From Forficula auricularia (lineage: Eukaryota; Arthropoda; Insecta; Dermaptera; Forficulidae), in contig JALMQS010000085.1 in assembly GCA_024734495.1 (NCBI GenBank), positions 27,031,766-27,095,765 of the forward strand: DNA of 64,000 bases, read 5' to 3'. The notes under the pieces were generated by a model, which saw nothing but the letters and a program-made list of their open reading frames with translations, was not told the origin of the DNA and did not search any database. This document shows positions 10,891-21,460 of this stretch, in pieces (position 1 is the first letter of the stretch; the number at the start of each line of letters is the position of its first letter). Both the position numbers and the translations under genes were made by a program.

Positions 10891-11720
10891 CCGATTTGCC
10901 GTAGAAACTTGATTCCTATCTAATTCTCTAGAAAATTTTGTTGACTTGAAGCAATTTTTTGCTAACACTCTTAGATTTATAGATATCTAGCATTTTCCAT
11001 GACAGGATATGATGCGAATCCTCAGAAATGTCATGGAAAATGCTGGATATCTATAAATCTAAGACATTTATAAAAAAATAGTTCAAGTAAACGTTCAAGT
11101 GAATAAAATTTCCTAGAGAATGAGATAAAAATCAAGTTTCTAGGATGAGTGGTTTTCATTTGATGAAGGAAAAACTGCGATTTTTTGCAAAAAATTGCAG
11201 TTTTTCAAAACTTCAACCTCATGCGGCACAAATTAACATTTATCCAATTAAGATGAAACTTTAGTTAAATTGTAGCAAATTTAATCTAGTTTAAAAATGT
11301 ATAGCATTGGTCTTTGTCGAAAACGTTCTCCTTCGTGGTCAAAATGAGAAAATGTCGAAAAAATGCGAGTTTTTGGGTGATCCGTGGAGAAAACTTTGAT
11401 TTTGCGCTTGAGCCTAAACGATTGGTCGGAGAAAAATACCTAAATAATAAAATTTGTAGGAAATCTTATGAACTTTCATTTTAAATAGAAAGCTTATTTT
11501 GAAAAAGTTGATAGTTTTCGAGTTATAAGCAAAAAACCGCCAAAAAATGAAAATTTTCACATTTTTTTTGCGTTTTCTACAATGTCGCGTCACGAAATTT
11601 TGGTGGGAGAACTTAGATTTGGATTCAGCGCCCCAAAAAACATATATATGCAAAAAATCAGAACTACCCCAAATCTTTCCCCATAGAGGCCCATTTGAGC
11701 ACAATTTGACTGGACTATCG
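10890..11720. repeat. Foldback-family (F family) copy with hairpin
   Basis: It contains an inverted pair built on TAGATATC(C/T)AGCATTTTCC (about 10980-11065) and the family terminus CACAATTTGACTGGACTA near 11700-11717. ORFs at 11414-11725 and 11547-11909 overlap it and are not conserved as proteins. Confidence 0.65.
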
Positions 11721-11788
11721 TTCATAAGAAGAGAAATGTTGGATTGGGGTTTCTATGGCAACGTTTGCTATTGTTATTTGTTATTGTT

Positions 11789-12384
11789 ACTTTATCCAAT
11801 GCGAAGCATGGGAGAAAGTATTGGAATCGCTCTCGCGGCAAGCGCGAATTCAAAGGGTCCTCAAGTAAAGACTACGGAACCCATGGACTCAATTAAGGTC
11901 ACAAATTGAAGTATTCAATGAGATTGAATTTTAGCACGTGACGGTTTTGCCAAAAATTACCTGGGATCTCGCCGAGAGGCCAAAAAGTGCCATTTTTTTT
12001 GGAAGTGCGTGCGGATGGATGGATGGATGGATGGATGTGTGTGTGTTATCGTTTTTTTTGTCCACGAATTTTTCCTCACCGTTGCACCGAATGAATTGAA
12101 ATTGAAAACCTACCAGTATTTTAACAAAATGATAGCGCTGATTAGTTTTTGGTACATAACGGTCCACAAAAATTAGTACTTTTTTAGTTTTTTCTAAATA
12201 TCTTGAAAATGACTTAACCAATTTTGATGAAATTTAATATCCTAATTAAGTACCTTGGGACCCACAAAAAAGGTTAAATAAAGTTTTTAGTAAAATTATA
12301 TTTTAAAGTACTTTACTCTAGAACATATTAATATTTCAAATGAATTTGGATAAAGTTTAGCAACGATCCGTTGCAGTTTATTTT
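11789..12384 (+). mobile_element. Helentron-associated-like element (HINE-like), copy 1
   Basis: Full-length member of a roughly 600 bp family. It starts ACTTTATCCAATGCGAAGCA (hairpin ATGC-GAA-GCAT near the 5' end) and ends with hairpin GCAACG-ATC-CGTTGC then AGTTTATTTT. A GGAT microsatellite lies in the middle. Other copies: 16615-17083, 19442-20026 (minus) and 58518-59118. The family label is inferred from end structure and target, not from a helicase gene. Confidence 0.65.
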
Positions 12385-12589
12385 TGTTTTGTTATTCTGA
12401 TATTGATTGCATATTTTATAAAATAAAGATTGTTCATTTCAACATTGAGTTATATTATATTATTACTAATATGACGGACTCAACAAGAAAGAACTAATTT
12501 TAATATAAGATTGGAGTAATTTTTGGGGACGGACTGGTAAGTGAAATTGAGTGGATATTGATGAGGCAGTCCAAAAAAAAGAAGAAGAT
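12385..12589. other. Unassigned spacer
   Basis: AT-rich, nothing identified. Confidence 0.3.
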
Positions 12590-12800
12590 AATTTATATTA
12601 TCTTTTTATTCATAAGCCGACGTTTCGGAGGCCATTCCCTCTTTCTTCAGGGTTTTGAAAAGTCTGTAAAGGAAATCCAATGCGACATTCCCCTCTGTCT
12701 TCTCTTTCAGGGTTTTGACTTTTCAAAATCCTGAAGGAGGAATAGCCTCCGAAACGTCGGTTTATGAATAAAAAGACAATATAATTATCTTCTTCTTGTT
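12590..12800. repeat. Palindromic repeat with hammerhead-like cores
   Basis: The two arms are inverted copies sharing CCGACGTTTCGGAGGC-type sequence. The minus strand at 12619-12650 reads CTGAAGA, a weak GAGG/CCTC hairpin, then GAAACGTC. The plus-strand arm near 12734-12758 has CTGAAGG, hairpin GGAGG/CCTCC, GAAACGTC. Cores of this type occur in Penelope-like retroelements. The ORF at 12610-12831 is not supported. Confidence 0.5.
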
Positions 12801-13486
12801 CTTTTTTTTTGACGGTCTCATCAATAACCACTTAATTTTAATATTTTTTCAGAATTTTAATTTTAAAGTAATTATTTACTTGATTGAAATACAGTTGCTG
12901 GTTTAGAAAAATTGCCCCATTGGAGGGAGCTCTCCCCAATCTAATTTACAAGCTCTAAATTCTTCAAAAACTAGAGCTGTTAGGGTTTTATACAATGCAA
13001 TTTTCAGAATCAGCCTCAAATAGGTCCAGGAAAAGGCCTAGATTTTTTTCTTCTTTTTAGGGTTCTGTTTAAAAAGGAAAACGAACCCTTGCAACACTGA
13101 CTTCCAGAGCATTGAAGCTTGTAAACATGAAATTGAGAAGTTACATATATTTATACATTTTCCCGCAAATCAAAAATCGTATTAAAATTTTAATTCAATG
13201 ATTCTTTTTGGGGGGGGGGGAGGGTCAAATTTTATATGGGGTCAAAAATAAAAATAAATATTTTTCATGATAGTTTGCTGTGTAAAGTTTTCTTTAAGTA
13301 GAATTAAGTTTAATTTATTTTTTAATTTTATTTCAAGTGAAAATGACTCTCACTACAGAGTTCCAAAGTGTGCGTTTTAGGGTGATATTTGTACCTATAT
13401 TGACGTTTAAAAACGGATTGACTAAAAATCAAGAAAAAATTCTACAAAATCCCTCATTCCTTTATCATTAAATAAATGAAATATAT
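12801..13486. other. Unassigned sequence with a G homopolymer
   Basis: Contains a G run near 13211-13220. No gene or repeat end seen. Confidence 0.3.
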
Positions 13487-13725
13487 TTTTTAAGTATAAT
13501 TAAGTAATGGAGAGGGATTCAGCCAATGGGTAGCCTCTGCTGAATAAAAAACTCCCAATTATAGAAAACGTTTCGGCTTTAATTAAATAATGCCATCATC
13601 AGTTCCTAAGAGAGTATTAGCGACACAATTAATTTTATAAATAAATTGTCCACAGAGGCTACCCATTGGCTGAATCCCTCTCCATTACTTAATTATATAC
13701 ATATACAGCCATCAAAATTGTATAT
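13487..13725. repeat. Palindromic repeat with hammerhead-like core
   Basis: Inverted arms carry GTAATGGAGAGGGATTCAGC and GGGTAGCCTCTG. A relative is at 18370-18545 with the same flank (GCCATCAAAATTGTA) in the opposite orientation. The minus strand at 13562-13607 has a hammerhead-like core (see that entry). Confidence 0.6.
13562..13607 (-). ncRNA. Hammerhead-ribozyme-like motif
   Basis: The minus strand reads ...AGGAA CTGATGA, hairpin GGC...GCC, GAAAC GTT TTCTA. CTGATGA and GAAAC match the invariant hammerhead boxes. The flanks AGGAA and TTCT can pair as a short stem I, and GTT is an allowed NUH cleavage triplet. The stem III segment is minimal, as in retroelement-encoded type I hammerheads. 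Self-cleavage is not shown. Confidence 0.4.
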
Positions 13726-13837
13726 TTTTTAAGATATTTTGGGTGTTAAAAACATTTTATAAGGTCGGTACGTTTTGCTTATAATAAACTAGTTAAAATT
13801 CATTTTTTTAATTTAATTTAATTATCTAATTATTTAA

Positions 13838-14509
13838 GGTAGTTGTTTCGCAACAATAGTAGCAAAAAGTTAATGCTAGAGTATATAGAACAGACAATAA
13901 GGATTCATAATTCATAAGCCCAAAACTTTTTGCTGTTTATGTACCAATCCCGTGCTCGTTTGACAAATCTGGCATCACTGTCCGAGCTTGTATATATTTT
14001 ATCATAGAAATGTCAGATAAAGTATATTATAAAGGTCGATTTATAAAACAAAAAGTTCTAAATAAGCGATTGAAAGCTGTTGCGACAATGGCTGAAGAGA
14101 GAAAATGTCAAAAAAGTACTAAAGTTAACCCAATTTTCAGGTTAAATAAATGCGTTGTTGCCACCTTGTTTTTAGTGTAAATTTTTCATTATTTATTCAT
14201 TATTATCTCTGAAATTGTTGTAACTATGAATTAAAATTTTCTTAAAAAAATGTATTAGTTATTGTTTACTGTTGGTTTAGTTTTTTTTATAACAATGGTA
14301 AGAAGAGTTTCTTAATTATAATTAAATAGGTATGTAAACTTTCTGTTATCCCGTATAGTGCAATGTATAAGAGTCTGGAATTTAATATCTCCGGAACTAT
14401 ATTGTTCATAAATTTCGTTTTGCCACCAATCGATGCAGAAGTATTTAAATAATAATCTATCTAAATTTCAAAAAAATCCTAAGAAAACCCATATGGTGAA
14501 ACAACTACC
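13838..14509 (+). mobile_element. TTAA-flanked TIR element, copy 2 (Kolobok-like)
   Basis: The termini GGTAGTTGTTTCGC...GGTGAAACAACTACC are flanked by TTAA at 13834-13837 and 14510-14513. Length is 672 bp. It lacks the nested insertion found in copy 1 and so provides its empty site. Confidence 0.75.
14010..14180 (+). CDS. Conserved 56-aa basic ORF inside TTAA element, copy 2
   Basis: The frame begins MSDKVYYKGRFIKQKVLNKR and ends LFLV-stop, with the same length, start and stop as the ORF at 3035-3205. Differences are mostly single substitutions (His/Tyr, Thr/Ile, Gly/Val, Arg/Cys), with no indel or stop in either copy. That is unusual for sequence inside old non-autonomous elements and suggests either recent spread of the element or past coding constraint. 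A splice donor-like AG|GTTAAA follows the NPIFR codons. Function unknown. Confidence 0.4.
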   Translation: MSDKVYYKGRFIKQKVLNKRLKAVATMAEERKCQKSTKVNPIFRLNKCVVATLFLV

Positions 14510-14514
14510 TTAAA

Positions 14515-15470
14515 CTACTTAAAATTCATTTTTTAATTTAATTTATTTATTAATTATTTAATTTTTAAAATTTTGAATTCAAATAAAAAACAATTAAAAG
14601 ACCTTCATTATTGTTATTGTTTTTCTTATATAGTTTTTCTCACGTTGAATATTTATACATTTATTTAGTGTTAGTTCTATATAGTTAAAAAAATGAATAA
14701 TATGGGTTAAATATATATATATATATACCATATGTGTGTGTGTAATTAAGAGTGAAATGTATTCAGAAATTCCAGCCGCTATCTTAGCAGTCGATGCGCC
14801 TTTAAACTCCCAATAATATATACGTAATAATAATAAAAACGATAAAAGAATATATAAAAAATATATATAAATATATTTTTATATATATTCTTTTTTATTT
14901 ACTGTTTCACTTACAACCAACACCGCTTTCTTTAGAAGTAATTAATAATAAAAACAATAAATAAAATTGAAAAAATAAATTCGAGTGAATTCAATAGGCC
15001 GGTGATGCAGGCGAAGGGGATTTCAGGGTTAAACTATTTAAAATTCATTTTTTAATTTAGTTTAATTAGTTCTATATAGTTAAAAAAAGGAATAATATGG
15101 GTTAAATATATATATATACACATATATATATATGTATATATATATATACCATATGTGTGTGTGTAATTAAGACTGAAATGTATTCAGAAATTCCAGGCTC
15201 TATATTGACCTTAGCAGTCGATGCGCCTTTAAACTCCCAATAATATCTACGCAATAATAATAAAAACAATAAAAGAATATATATATATAAAAAATATATA
15301 TATTCTTTTATTTACTATGTTTCACTTACAACCAACACCGAAAGCGGTAATTAGAAGTAATTAATAATAAAAACAATAAATAAAATTGAAAAAATAAATT
15401 CAATAGGCCTGGATGCAGGCGAAGGGGATTTCAGGGTTAAGCAGGATTAAAGAATAAGGCACTGGCTAAA
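14515..15470. repeat. Tandem duplication of about 0.45-0.5 kb, AT-rich
   Basis: Two consecutive copies (about 14515-15030 and 15031-15460) share TTAAAATTCATTTTTTAATT, a TA microsatellite, CATATGTGTGTGTGTAATTA and GTCGATGCGCCTTTAAACTC. No coding frame. Confidence 0.7.
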
Positions 15471-15510
15471 TCTCGTACATGAAACTTCGATTAGGTTAGC
15501 TAGCAAACTA

Positions 15511-15764
15511 TCACTTTTCTCTACTTGTTAGCCAACTTTTTTGCACTGACATGGGCCTGGATGGCTTGTCGGGTGTTCCGCAGAGCACGTTGGTGACACG
15601 CTCCATCACACTGGTCGTCTTGGCGTTGGCGTTGGCGTCTTCGGGCCGCCCGGCGGGCGTAGCTCCGCCGCCGCCGCCGCCCCGCGCAGCGCCAGGCCGT
15701 TGATCCTCTTGGAGAGCTCAGCACTGGCACGCTCGACCACCCCGGACGCGGACAACGACGACAT
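15511..15764 (-). pseudogene. Possible broken first exon in a GC-rich island
   Basis: A minus-strand frame starts at 15764 (MSSLSASGVVERASAELSKR) and runs into a GGC trinucleotide run. A second frame, offset by one base, continues with KTTSVMERVTNVLCGTPDKP and SRPMSVQKSWL to a stop at 15511. Both halves use GC-rich, protein-like codons, unlike anything nearby, so I read one coding exon with a frameshift in the repeat. I do not recognise the protein. It could be the 5' exon of a host gene, a captured gene fragment or a retrocopy. The overlapping plus-strand frame from 15788 is in the same GC-rich block and is less protein-like. Confidence 0.35.
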
Positions 15765-16060
15765 GTCACGCGTCGCTCACCGTCATCGTGACTGAAGGTG
15801 GACGGACGACGTCATCGCAAGCCACGGACGCCGCTCAGACGCTTAACGATACTGCTGCATTCACGGCAACCGAGAGGACGACCACGGATCGATCCCCGGG
15901 AGGGAGGAGGGTCGCCGCCGCCGCCACCGCCGACGACGCAGACACGCAGGCGCCCCCGAAACCCTTGCTCAACAAAATCAATCCCTTCGGCCGCCAACCC
16001 CTAGCCCTGGCCCTACACACACACACCAACCCCTCAACCCTCCCTCCCCCTTTACTGAGC
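15765..16060. other. CpG-rich island
   Basis: A sharply GC- and CpG-rich block in an AT-rich region, directly 5' of the possible minus-strand exon. It could be a promoter/5' UTR or imported DNA. Several overlapping frames on both strands are open simply because stops are rare in such composition. Confidence 0.4.
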
Positions 16061-16614
16061 TATTTACATAAATCGAATTAGCCAGTTACAACTGATCATC
16101 AAAACGATATTCAAAATCAAGGGCGTTCGTAAAAGAAATGTTTTAAGTGGAAAACTACCTATTGTTTTTAATTCTAACTTTTTAGATATATAATGTATTT
16201 GTTTCTCTTCTTTTATTTATATAGTACATGGAGCCACCGAGCGATGATCGGTAACTTTTTGCCTCAGTTAAAATCGATATATTAATATTATTTTTAATTT
16301 AAAATACTGATAAATAGGTCGATTTTTATTTGAGAGCCATTTTCAAATTAGAAAAAATACAAATATATATAGTACACGCCCCCTGGACCCCCTCACTCCT
16401 CGCCTCCCAAACCATGCACCTCGCCCCCACCACTGCACTCCTGCCGCCACCCCCACTCTGTCCCACCCCACCCAAGAAACCCCTCACCTCGCCCCACCCC
16501 CGGATCTCCCACATCCATTCCCACCCCGCACCCAGTTTTTGCATTTCTAGCTTTCTAGTGGTCCACAGATTATGTGTACATAGGTATATAAATAAATTCC
16601 GTATAATTTTTACT
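16061..16614. repeat. Spacer and C-rich dispersed repeat
   Basis: From about 16220 the sequence matches 61910-62130 (GGAGCCACCGAGCGATG, then a run of CCCC-rich sequence and TTTTTGCATTTCTAGCTTTC). The Pro-rich ORFs at 16326-16544 and 16330-16617 are composition artefacts. Confidence 0.5.
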
Positions 16615-17083
16615 TAATTTTAGCACGTGACGGTTTTGCCAAAAATTACATGGAATCTCGCCGAGAGGCCAAAAAGTGCCATTTTTTTTGGAAGTGCGTG
16701 CGGATGGATGGATGGATGGATGTATGTGTGTTATCGCTTTTTTCGTCCACGAATTTTTCCACACCGTTGCACCGAATGAATTGAAATTGAAAACCTACCA
16801 GTATTTTAACAAAATGAAGCGCTGATTAGTTTTTGGTACATATCGGTCCACAAACATTAGTACTTTATTTCAGTACTTTTTTAGTTTTTTTCTAAATATC
16901 TTGAAAATGACTTAACCAATTTTGACGAAATTTAATATCCTAATTAAGTACCTTTGGACCCACAAAAAAGGTTAAATAAAGTTTTTAGTAAAATTATATT
17001 TTAAAGTACTTTACTCTAGAACATATTAATATTTCAAATGAATTTGGATAAAGTTTAGCAACGATCCGTTGCAGTTTATTTTT
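16615..17083 (+). mobile_element. HINE-like element, copy 2 (5' truncated)
   Basis: Begins at TTTTAGCACGTGACGG, part-way into the family, and runs to the 3' hairpin GCAACG-ATC-CGTTGC and AGTTTATT. The GGAT microsatellite is shorter than in copy 1. Confidence 0.7.
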
Positions 17084-17560
17084 TTAGTACCGACGAGCGC
17101 CATCGCGTTTTTTTCCGAGACAAAAATGACATCAAAAACAAAAGATTTCTTTGGCATTTCTAAGTAGATATGTGTAAAAATCAATGGCACTAAACCAATT
17201 TATCGAGTTTTTTAATCAATTAAATAAATAATAAATTATGATTTTATTGAAGCAATTTTTTACATGAAATAATAAGTAATCTCTGAAGTCGAAGATCAAA
17301 TACAATGTATTCATTATTTCATGTAAAATAATTGGTTCAATAAAATTATATAAAAATAATAAAATTAAATTAATATTAAAAAAAGAAAAGTAAAAAACAT
17401 GCATCTAAAAAGAACAAAATAATGTAATAATCAAAAAGTGTGGAGCGTAGAAACATGTACATTTAATTAATTTCAACAAAGTGCCCCATGGTCTTTGATT
17501 TTATTACATTATTTTGTACTTTTTAGAAGCGTGTTTTGTAGTTTTTTTTTTAATATTATG
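17084..17560. repeat. AT-rich spacer with imperfect palindrome
   Basis: An inverted pair around TTTTATTGAAGCAATTTTTT / AATTGGTTCAATAAAAT lies at about 17238-17347. One arm recurs at 62190-62225. No gene. Confidence 0.45.
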
Positions 17561-17979
17561 TTCATATTGTGGTTGTGAACTCGTCATGGCCCCCACATGA
17601 AATTTCGGGCCCGGACCCAAAATCTGAAGTGGGGCCCCTATTATGGAATAAGTATATGTTTTTTAATGAATTGAAAAAGTTCGCCCCTTTTATTTTTTAT
17701 TATTTTGCCAATCGCTGTGGCGTTGTGCTTATGCGTTGTTATTTTAATGAAAAATAAACTGATGTGGCCATCTATTTATGTAAACAGAATTCTCTTATTA
17801 AAAATCTGATGAGGAGTGGGGTGGAGAGTGATCGGATGCGGGGGAATAGTCCCGGGGTTGGGGCATGCGGGGATCCAGGGGGGGTCGATGGGAGCGACCG
17901 CCCCCCCTCCCCCCAAACTATTGGAGATCAACATTTTTTATGTTTATTTAATTTTTTATAACATTAAATTTTAAAATTG

Positions 17980-18159
17980 GGGGGGTCGGTAGGCTAGGCG
18001 GTAGCGTGACAGCGAGCTAACCAGGAGACCCGGGTTCGAATCCGACTCGAGGCAGCCAGCTAAAATCTGACCCCCGGGGGTAGAGACAAATTTTAAAAAT
18101 ATAGCTAGTATCGTAATTGGGCTTATGGCTAGAAAGGCCGAAAAAGCCAAAAAAAAATA
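17980..18159 (+). mobile_element. tRNA-derived SINE
   Basis: 180 bp with a perfect pol III B box (GGTTCGAATCC, 18028-18038), a tRNA-like upstream part with a degenerate A box, and an A-rich tail. It is flanked by a near-identical 11-12 bp duplication (ATTTTAAAATTG at 17968-17979, ATTTTAAATTG at 18160-18170). The paralogous repeat at 28850-28870 shows the target without the SINE. Confidence 0.75.
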
Positions 18160-18369
18160 ATTTTAAATTGAAAACAAAGTTCTATGTGGGGGGGGCGGCG
18201 TCTCTGACCCCCCCCCCCCCCGCTTGAACAATTCGATCGCGACACACTTTCCAGATAAAAAGCAGATGTTATACCTATACATCGGCCACCCTTGAAAAAG
18301 AACGATTTTTCCCATCTCTATTAAAAATGTTGACAAAGGATATGAATTTAAAAATATAATGCTCTTTTT

Positions 18370-18545
18370 GATACAATTTTGATGGCTGTATATGTATATA
18401 ATTAAGTAATGGAGAGGGATTCAGTCAATGGGTAGCCTCTGCTGAATGCTAATTAAAGCCGAAACGTTTTCCATAATTGGGAGTTTTTATTTAGCAGAGG
18501 CCACCCATTGGCTGAATCCCTCTCCATTACTTAATTATATAATGC
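18370..18545. repeat. Palindromic repeat, relative of 13487-13725
   Basis: Inverted arms carry GTAATGGAGAGGGATTCAG and flank AAAGCCGAAACGTTTTCC. The CTGATGA half of the hammerhead-like core is deleted here. Confidence 0.6.
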
Positions 18546-18971
18546 TCTTTTTATTTAGTTTGAGATAGGATCTATTTTCATTAAGGGGGGGGGTAAAACT
18601 CAGTGGCTGCCCCCCCCCCCCAAATCAAAGGTCTGGATCCGCGTCTGGGTTGGGGAGAGGGTTCGTGGGGTGAAGAGTGGTTGGAGATGGAGAAGGAGAG
18701 AGGGTTCAAGTCTACCAAGAGGGCCGCTGAAGGCGGGCCTTGTAGCTAATTTATATATTGAATGAATTTATTGTCGATTGTTTATTGAAAATAGACTTAT
18801 TATAATTGACACTTTACTTCACTAGCTATAAACTTTCTTTAAAATTTTCTTGAAAACGGCTCTAACGATTTTCTATTAAAATTTCTTGTATTTATGTAAA
18901 AAAAAAAATGAAGGAGACAATAAAAGAGTGTGTCTTCTGCTGGAATTATAAATTTTATTTATTTATAACGA

Positions 18972-19010
18972 GACTATAGTTTCGAGGGCTTTGCCCTCTT
19001 CATTAGTCTA
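18972..19010 (-). ncRNA. Hammerhead-ribozyme-like motif (probably inactive)
   Basis: The minus strand reads CTAATGA, perfect hairpin GAGGGC-AAA-GCCCTC, GAAAC-TATA-GTC. Stem II, GAAA, the palindromic minimal stem III (ACTATAGT) and the GUC triplet all fit. However the first box has A where hammerheads have the invariant G (CUGAUGA), which should abolish cleavage. Stem I pairs only partly. Confidence 0.45.
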
Positions 19011-19029
19011 TTACAATGGATTCACAGGA

Positions 19030-19441
19030 ATTAATTTATGAATGAAAGTTTCAATTTAAGTAAAAAAAAAAAAGGTGATTTTTAATATTTTTACGGTTTT
19101 TCTAGCCAAAAATTTTGCTAACGGGGAGTAATTTGATTTTTTTTTTAATGGCACCCTCTAATACTTCCCCACAGAGGCCCGTAGTTAGCTTTGACGGGCC
19201 TTGGGGCAAAATCAAACCAGTGGGCTCCTCACTGCTGGGACAAATAAAAGTTCTACATTTTTCAATTTGTAAAATATTTTATTATTTAACAAATAAATAA
19301 ATCCGTAACTTTTAATAAGTATGCTTTTTGTTACCTAATTTTGCTATTTTATATTTTTATTTATATAAGTAATAGATTTTAGTAGTATAAATATTTATTT
19401 AACAGTGCTAGTGCAGGGCCCTTTCAGGTAACTAACCTTAT
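19030..19441. other. Unassigned sequence
   Basis: AT-rich with short T runs. A plus-strand frame at 19115-19300 has no recognisable features. Confidence 0.3.
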
Positions 19442-20026
19442 AAAATAAACTGCAACGGATCGTTGCTAAACTTTATCCAATGAACTATCTTACTCTAGGG
19501 TAAAGTACATTAAAATATAATTTTACTAAAAACTTTATATAACCTTTTTTGTGGTCCCCAAGGTACTTAATTAGGATATTAAATTTCATCAAAATTGGTT
19601 AGGTCATTTTCAAGATATTTAGAAAAAACTAAAAAAGTACTGAAATAAAGTACTAATGTTTGTGGACCGATATGTACCAAAAACTAATCAGCGCTTCATT
19701 TTGTTAAACTAATGGTAGGTTTTCAATTTTATTTCAATCGGTGCAACGGTGTGGAAAAAATCGTAAGCCAAAAAAACGATAACAGACATACATCCATCCA
19801 TCCGCACGCACTAAATGAAAAAATCGCACTTTTTGGCCTCTCGACGAGACCCCATGTAATTTTTGGTAAAACCGTCACGTGCTAAAATTCAGCCTAATTG
19901 AATACTACAATTTGTGAACATAATTGAGTCCATGGGTTCCGTAGTCCTTACCTGAGGACCCTTTGAAGTCGCGCTTGCCGCTAGACCGATTACAATACTT
20001 TCCCCATGCTTCGCATTGGATAAAGT
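19442..20026 (-). mobile_element. HINE-like element, copy 3 (minus strand)
   Basis: Full-length inverted copy, from the AAATAAACTGCAACGGATCG end to the CCATGCTTCGCATTGGATAA end. The central microsatellite is short. Confidence 0.7.
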
Positions 20027-20129
20027 AAAAACAGAATAGTTAATACTTAATGAAATTCATAATAGGCATTATCGTAGTTAAGGAATTTTCCTAAGGGGGC
20101 AACCGCAGTGGCGGGGCCAGGGTTGAGGT

Positions 20130-20960
20130 GTGGAGACCGTCCATCCAACTTTTTGTTGAAAAACTGCAATTTTTTGCAAAAAATCGTAGTTTTTCCTTCA
20201 TAAAATGAAAATGACTAATCCTAGGAACTTTATTTCTATATCATTCTGTAGGAAATTTTATTGACTTGAACGTTTACTGGGACGACTTTTTTGATAAAAT
20301 TCTTAGATTTATAGATATCCAGCATTTTCCATGACGTATGAGAATTCGGATCATATAGAGAATAAGATAGAAATCAAGTTTCTAGGATGAGTGCTTTTCA
20401 TTTTATGAAGGAAAAACTGAGATTTTTTGCAAAAAATTGCATTTTTTCAAAATTTCAACCTCATTGCGACACGGGTTATCATTATCCAATTAATATGAAA
20501 CTTTGTTTGAATTAAAGCAAATTTAATCTAGTTTTAAAATGTATAGAAGCTTCATTGTTGAAAACTTGCTCCTTCATGGTCAAAATGGGAAAAAATCGAA
20601 AAAAGTGCGAGTTTTAGGGATATTCAAAAGTGATCCTGGGGGCTGTTTTTTGGATCTCCATTAAAAATCAAACTACTAGACCAATTTTGCATTTCTTTTT
20701 TTTAATCAACGAGAAAATTTGTCCTCTTAAATTTACTATAGTAGGGTTATTTATAAAATATGAACTGTTTTCGAGTTATAAGCGAAAAACTGGAAAAAGT
20801 CTGAAAATTTCGAGTTTTTTCGGCCGCCAAAAGTTGTCCCCCAGATTTTCGAGGTCGCAAACTTAGATTTGGCATATCCACACCATCCTAGAAAAAAATC
20901 TTTTCCCGCAATTAATATAAGCTGAAACCCTCCTATTTACTGGGTTATATGGGAAGATAA
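20130..20960. repeat. Foldback-family (F family) copy
   Basis: Shares AATTTTTTGCAAAAAATCG, GATATCCAGCATTTTCCATG and GAAAATTTCGAGTTTTTTCG-type blocks with the other members. The ORF at 20630-20866 lies within it. Confidence 0.6.
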
Positions 20961-21460
20961 TTTTTTTGAGATCTACATTTTTCAATCTGTATTGATTTTT
21001 TAAGAATAAAATTAATCTTATAGCGAAAATAGTTATTGAGATATTGACTCGATTTTTCTAGGGGGGGGGGGAGTTTTCTAGGGGGGCAGTGCCTTCCCCC
21101 CCCCCCCCCAACTACTCTCATGATAATAGGTACACTGATAATGTTAAGTGAAATGTGAGTTAGCTATGTTCACACTTAATTTTTTTAATAAAAATTTATA
21201 AACATTCAAATTATTTATTGTATATTTTTTTATTAACTTTAAAATAACTTTTCTTAAATTCTATTTCTAAAATAATTATGAAAATTCAGAACTTAGAAGC
21301 TATTTAATATTGAATTCAATAAACCACCGACCACCGGACTAGAGCACTACTTGATTTGAGCGGTCTTGCTCACTCCAACCAATCGGAGATTTTACGACTC
21401 GCCTATTTTTTTTATAAATCGCTATACTACTGCCATCTGTCTTTTAAAATTCGAACTCCC
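20961..21460. other. Unassigned sequence with G and C homopolymers
   Basis: A G run at about 21061-21070 and a C run at about 21096-21108 lie in otherwise AT-rich DNA. From about 21400 the sequence begins to resemble the region upstream of zinc-finger exon 1 in genes A-C (CGCTATACTACTGCCATCTG). Confidence 0.4.

Larger units (their letters stand above)
17561..18750 (+). repeat. Dispersed repeat related to 28683-29000, interrupted by a SINE
   Basis: Blocks such as GGAGATCAACATTTTTTATG and AACATTAAATTTTAAAATTG are shared with 28808-28870, and the end near 18705-18745 (AGAGGGCCGCTGAAGGCGGG) matches the terminus at 28690 and 42305. It carries poly-G/C runs. The short ORFs at 17569 and 17764 are not supported. 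Confidence 0.55.

Noticed and set aside
15788..16081. 97-codon plus-strand gene in the GC island
   Set aside because: Overlapping frames on both strands are open in this CpG-rich block; the minus-strand frame upstream is more protein-like.
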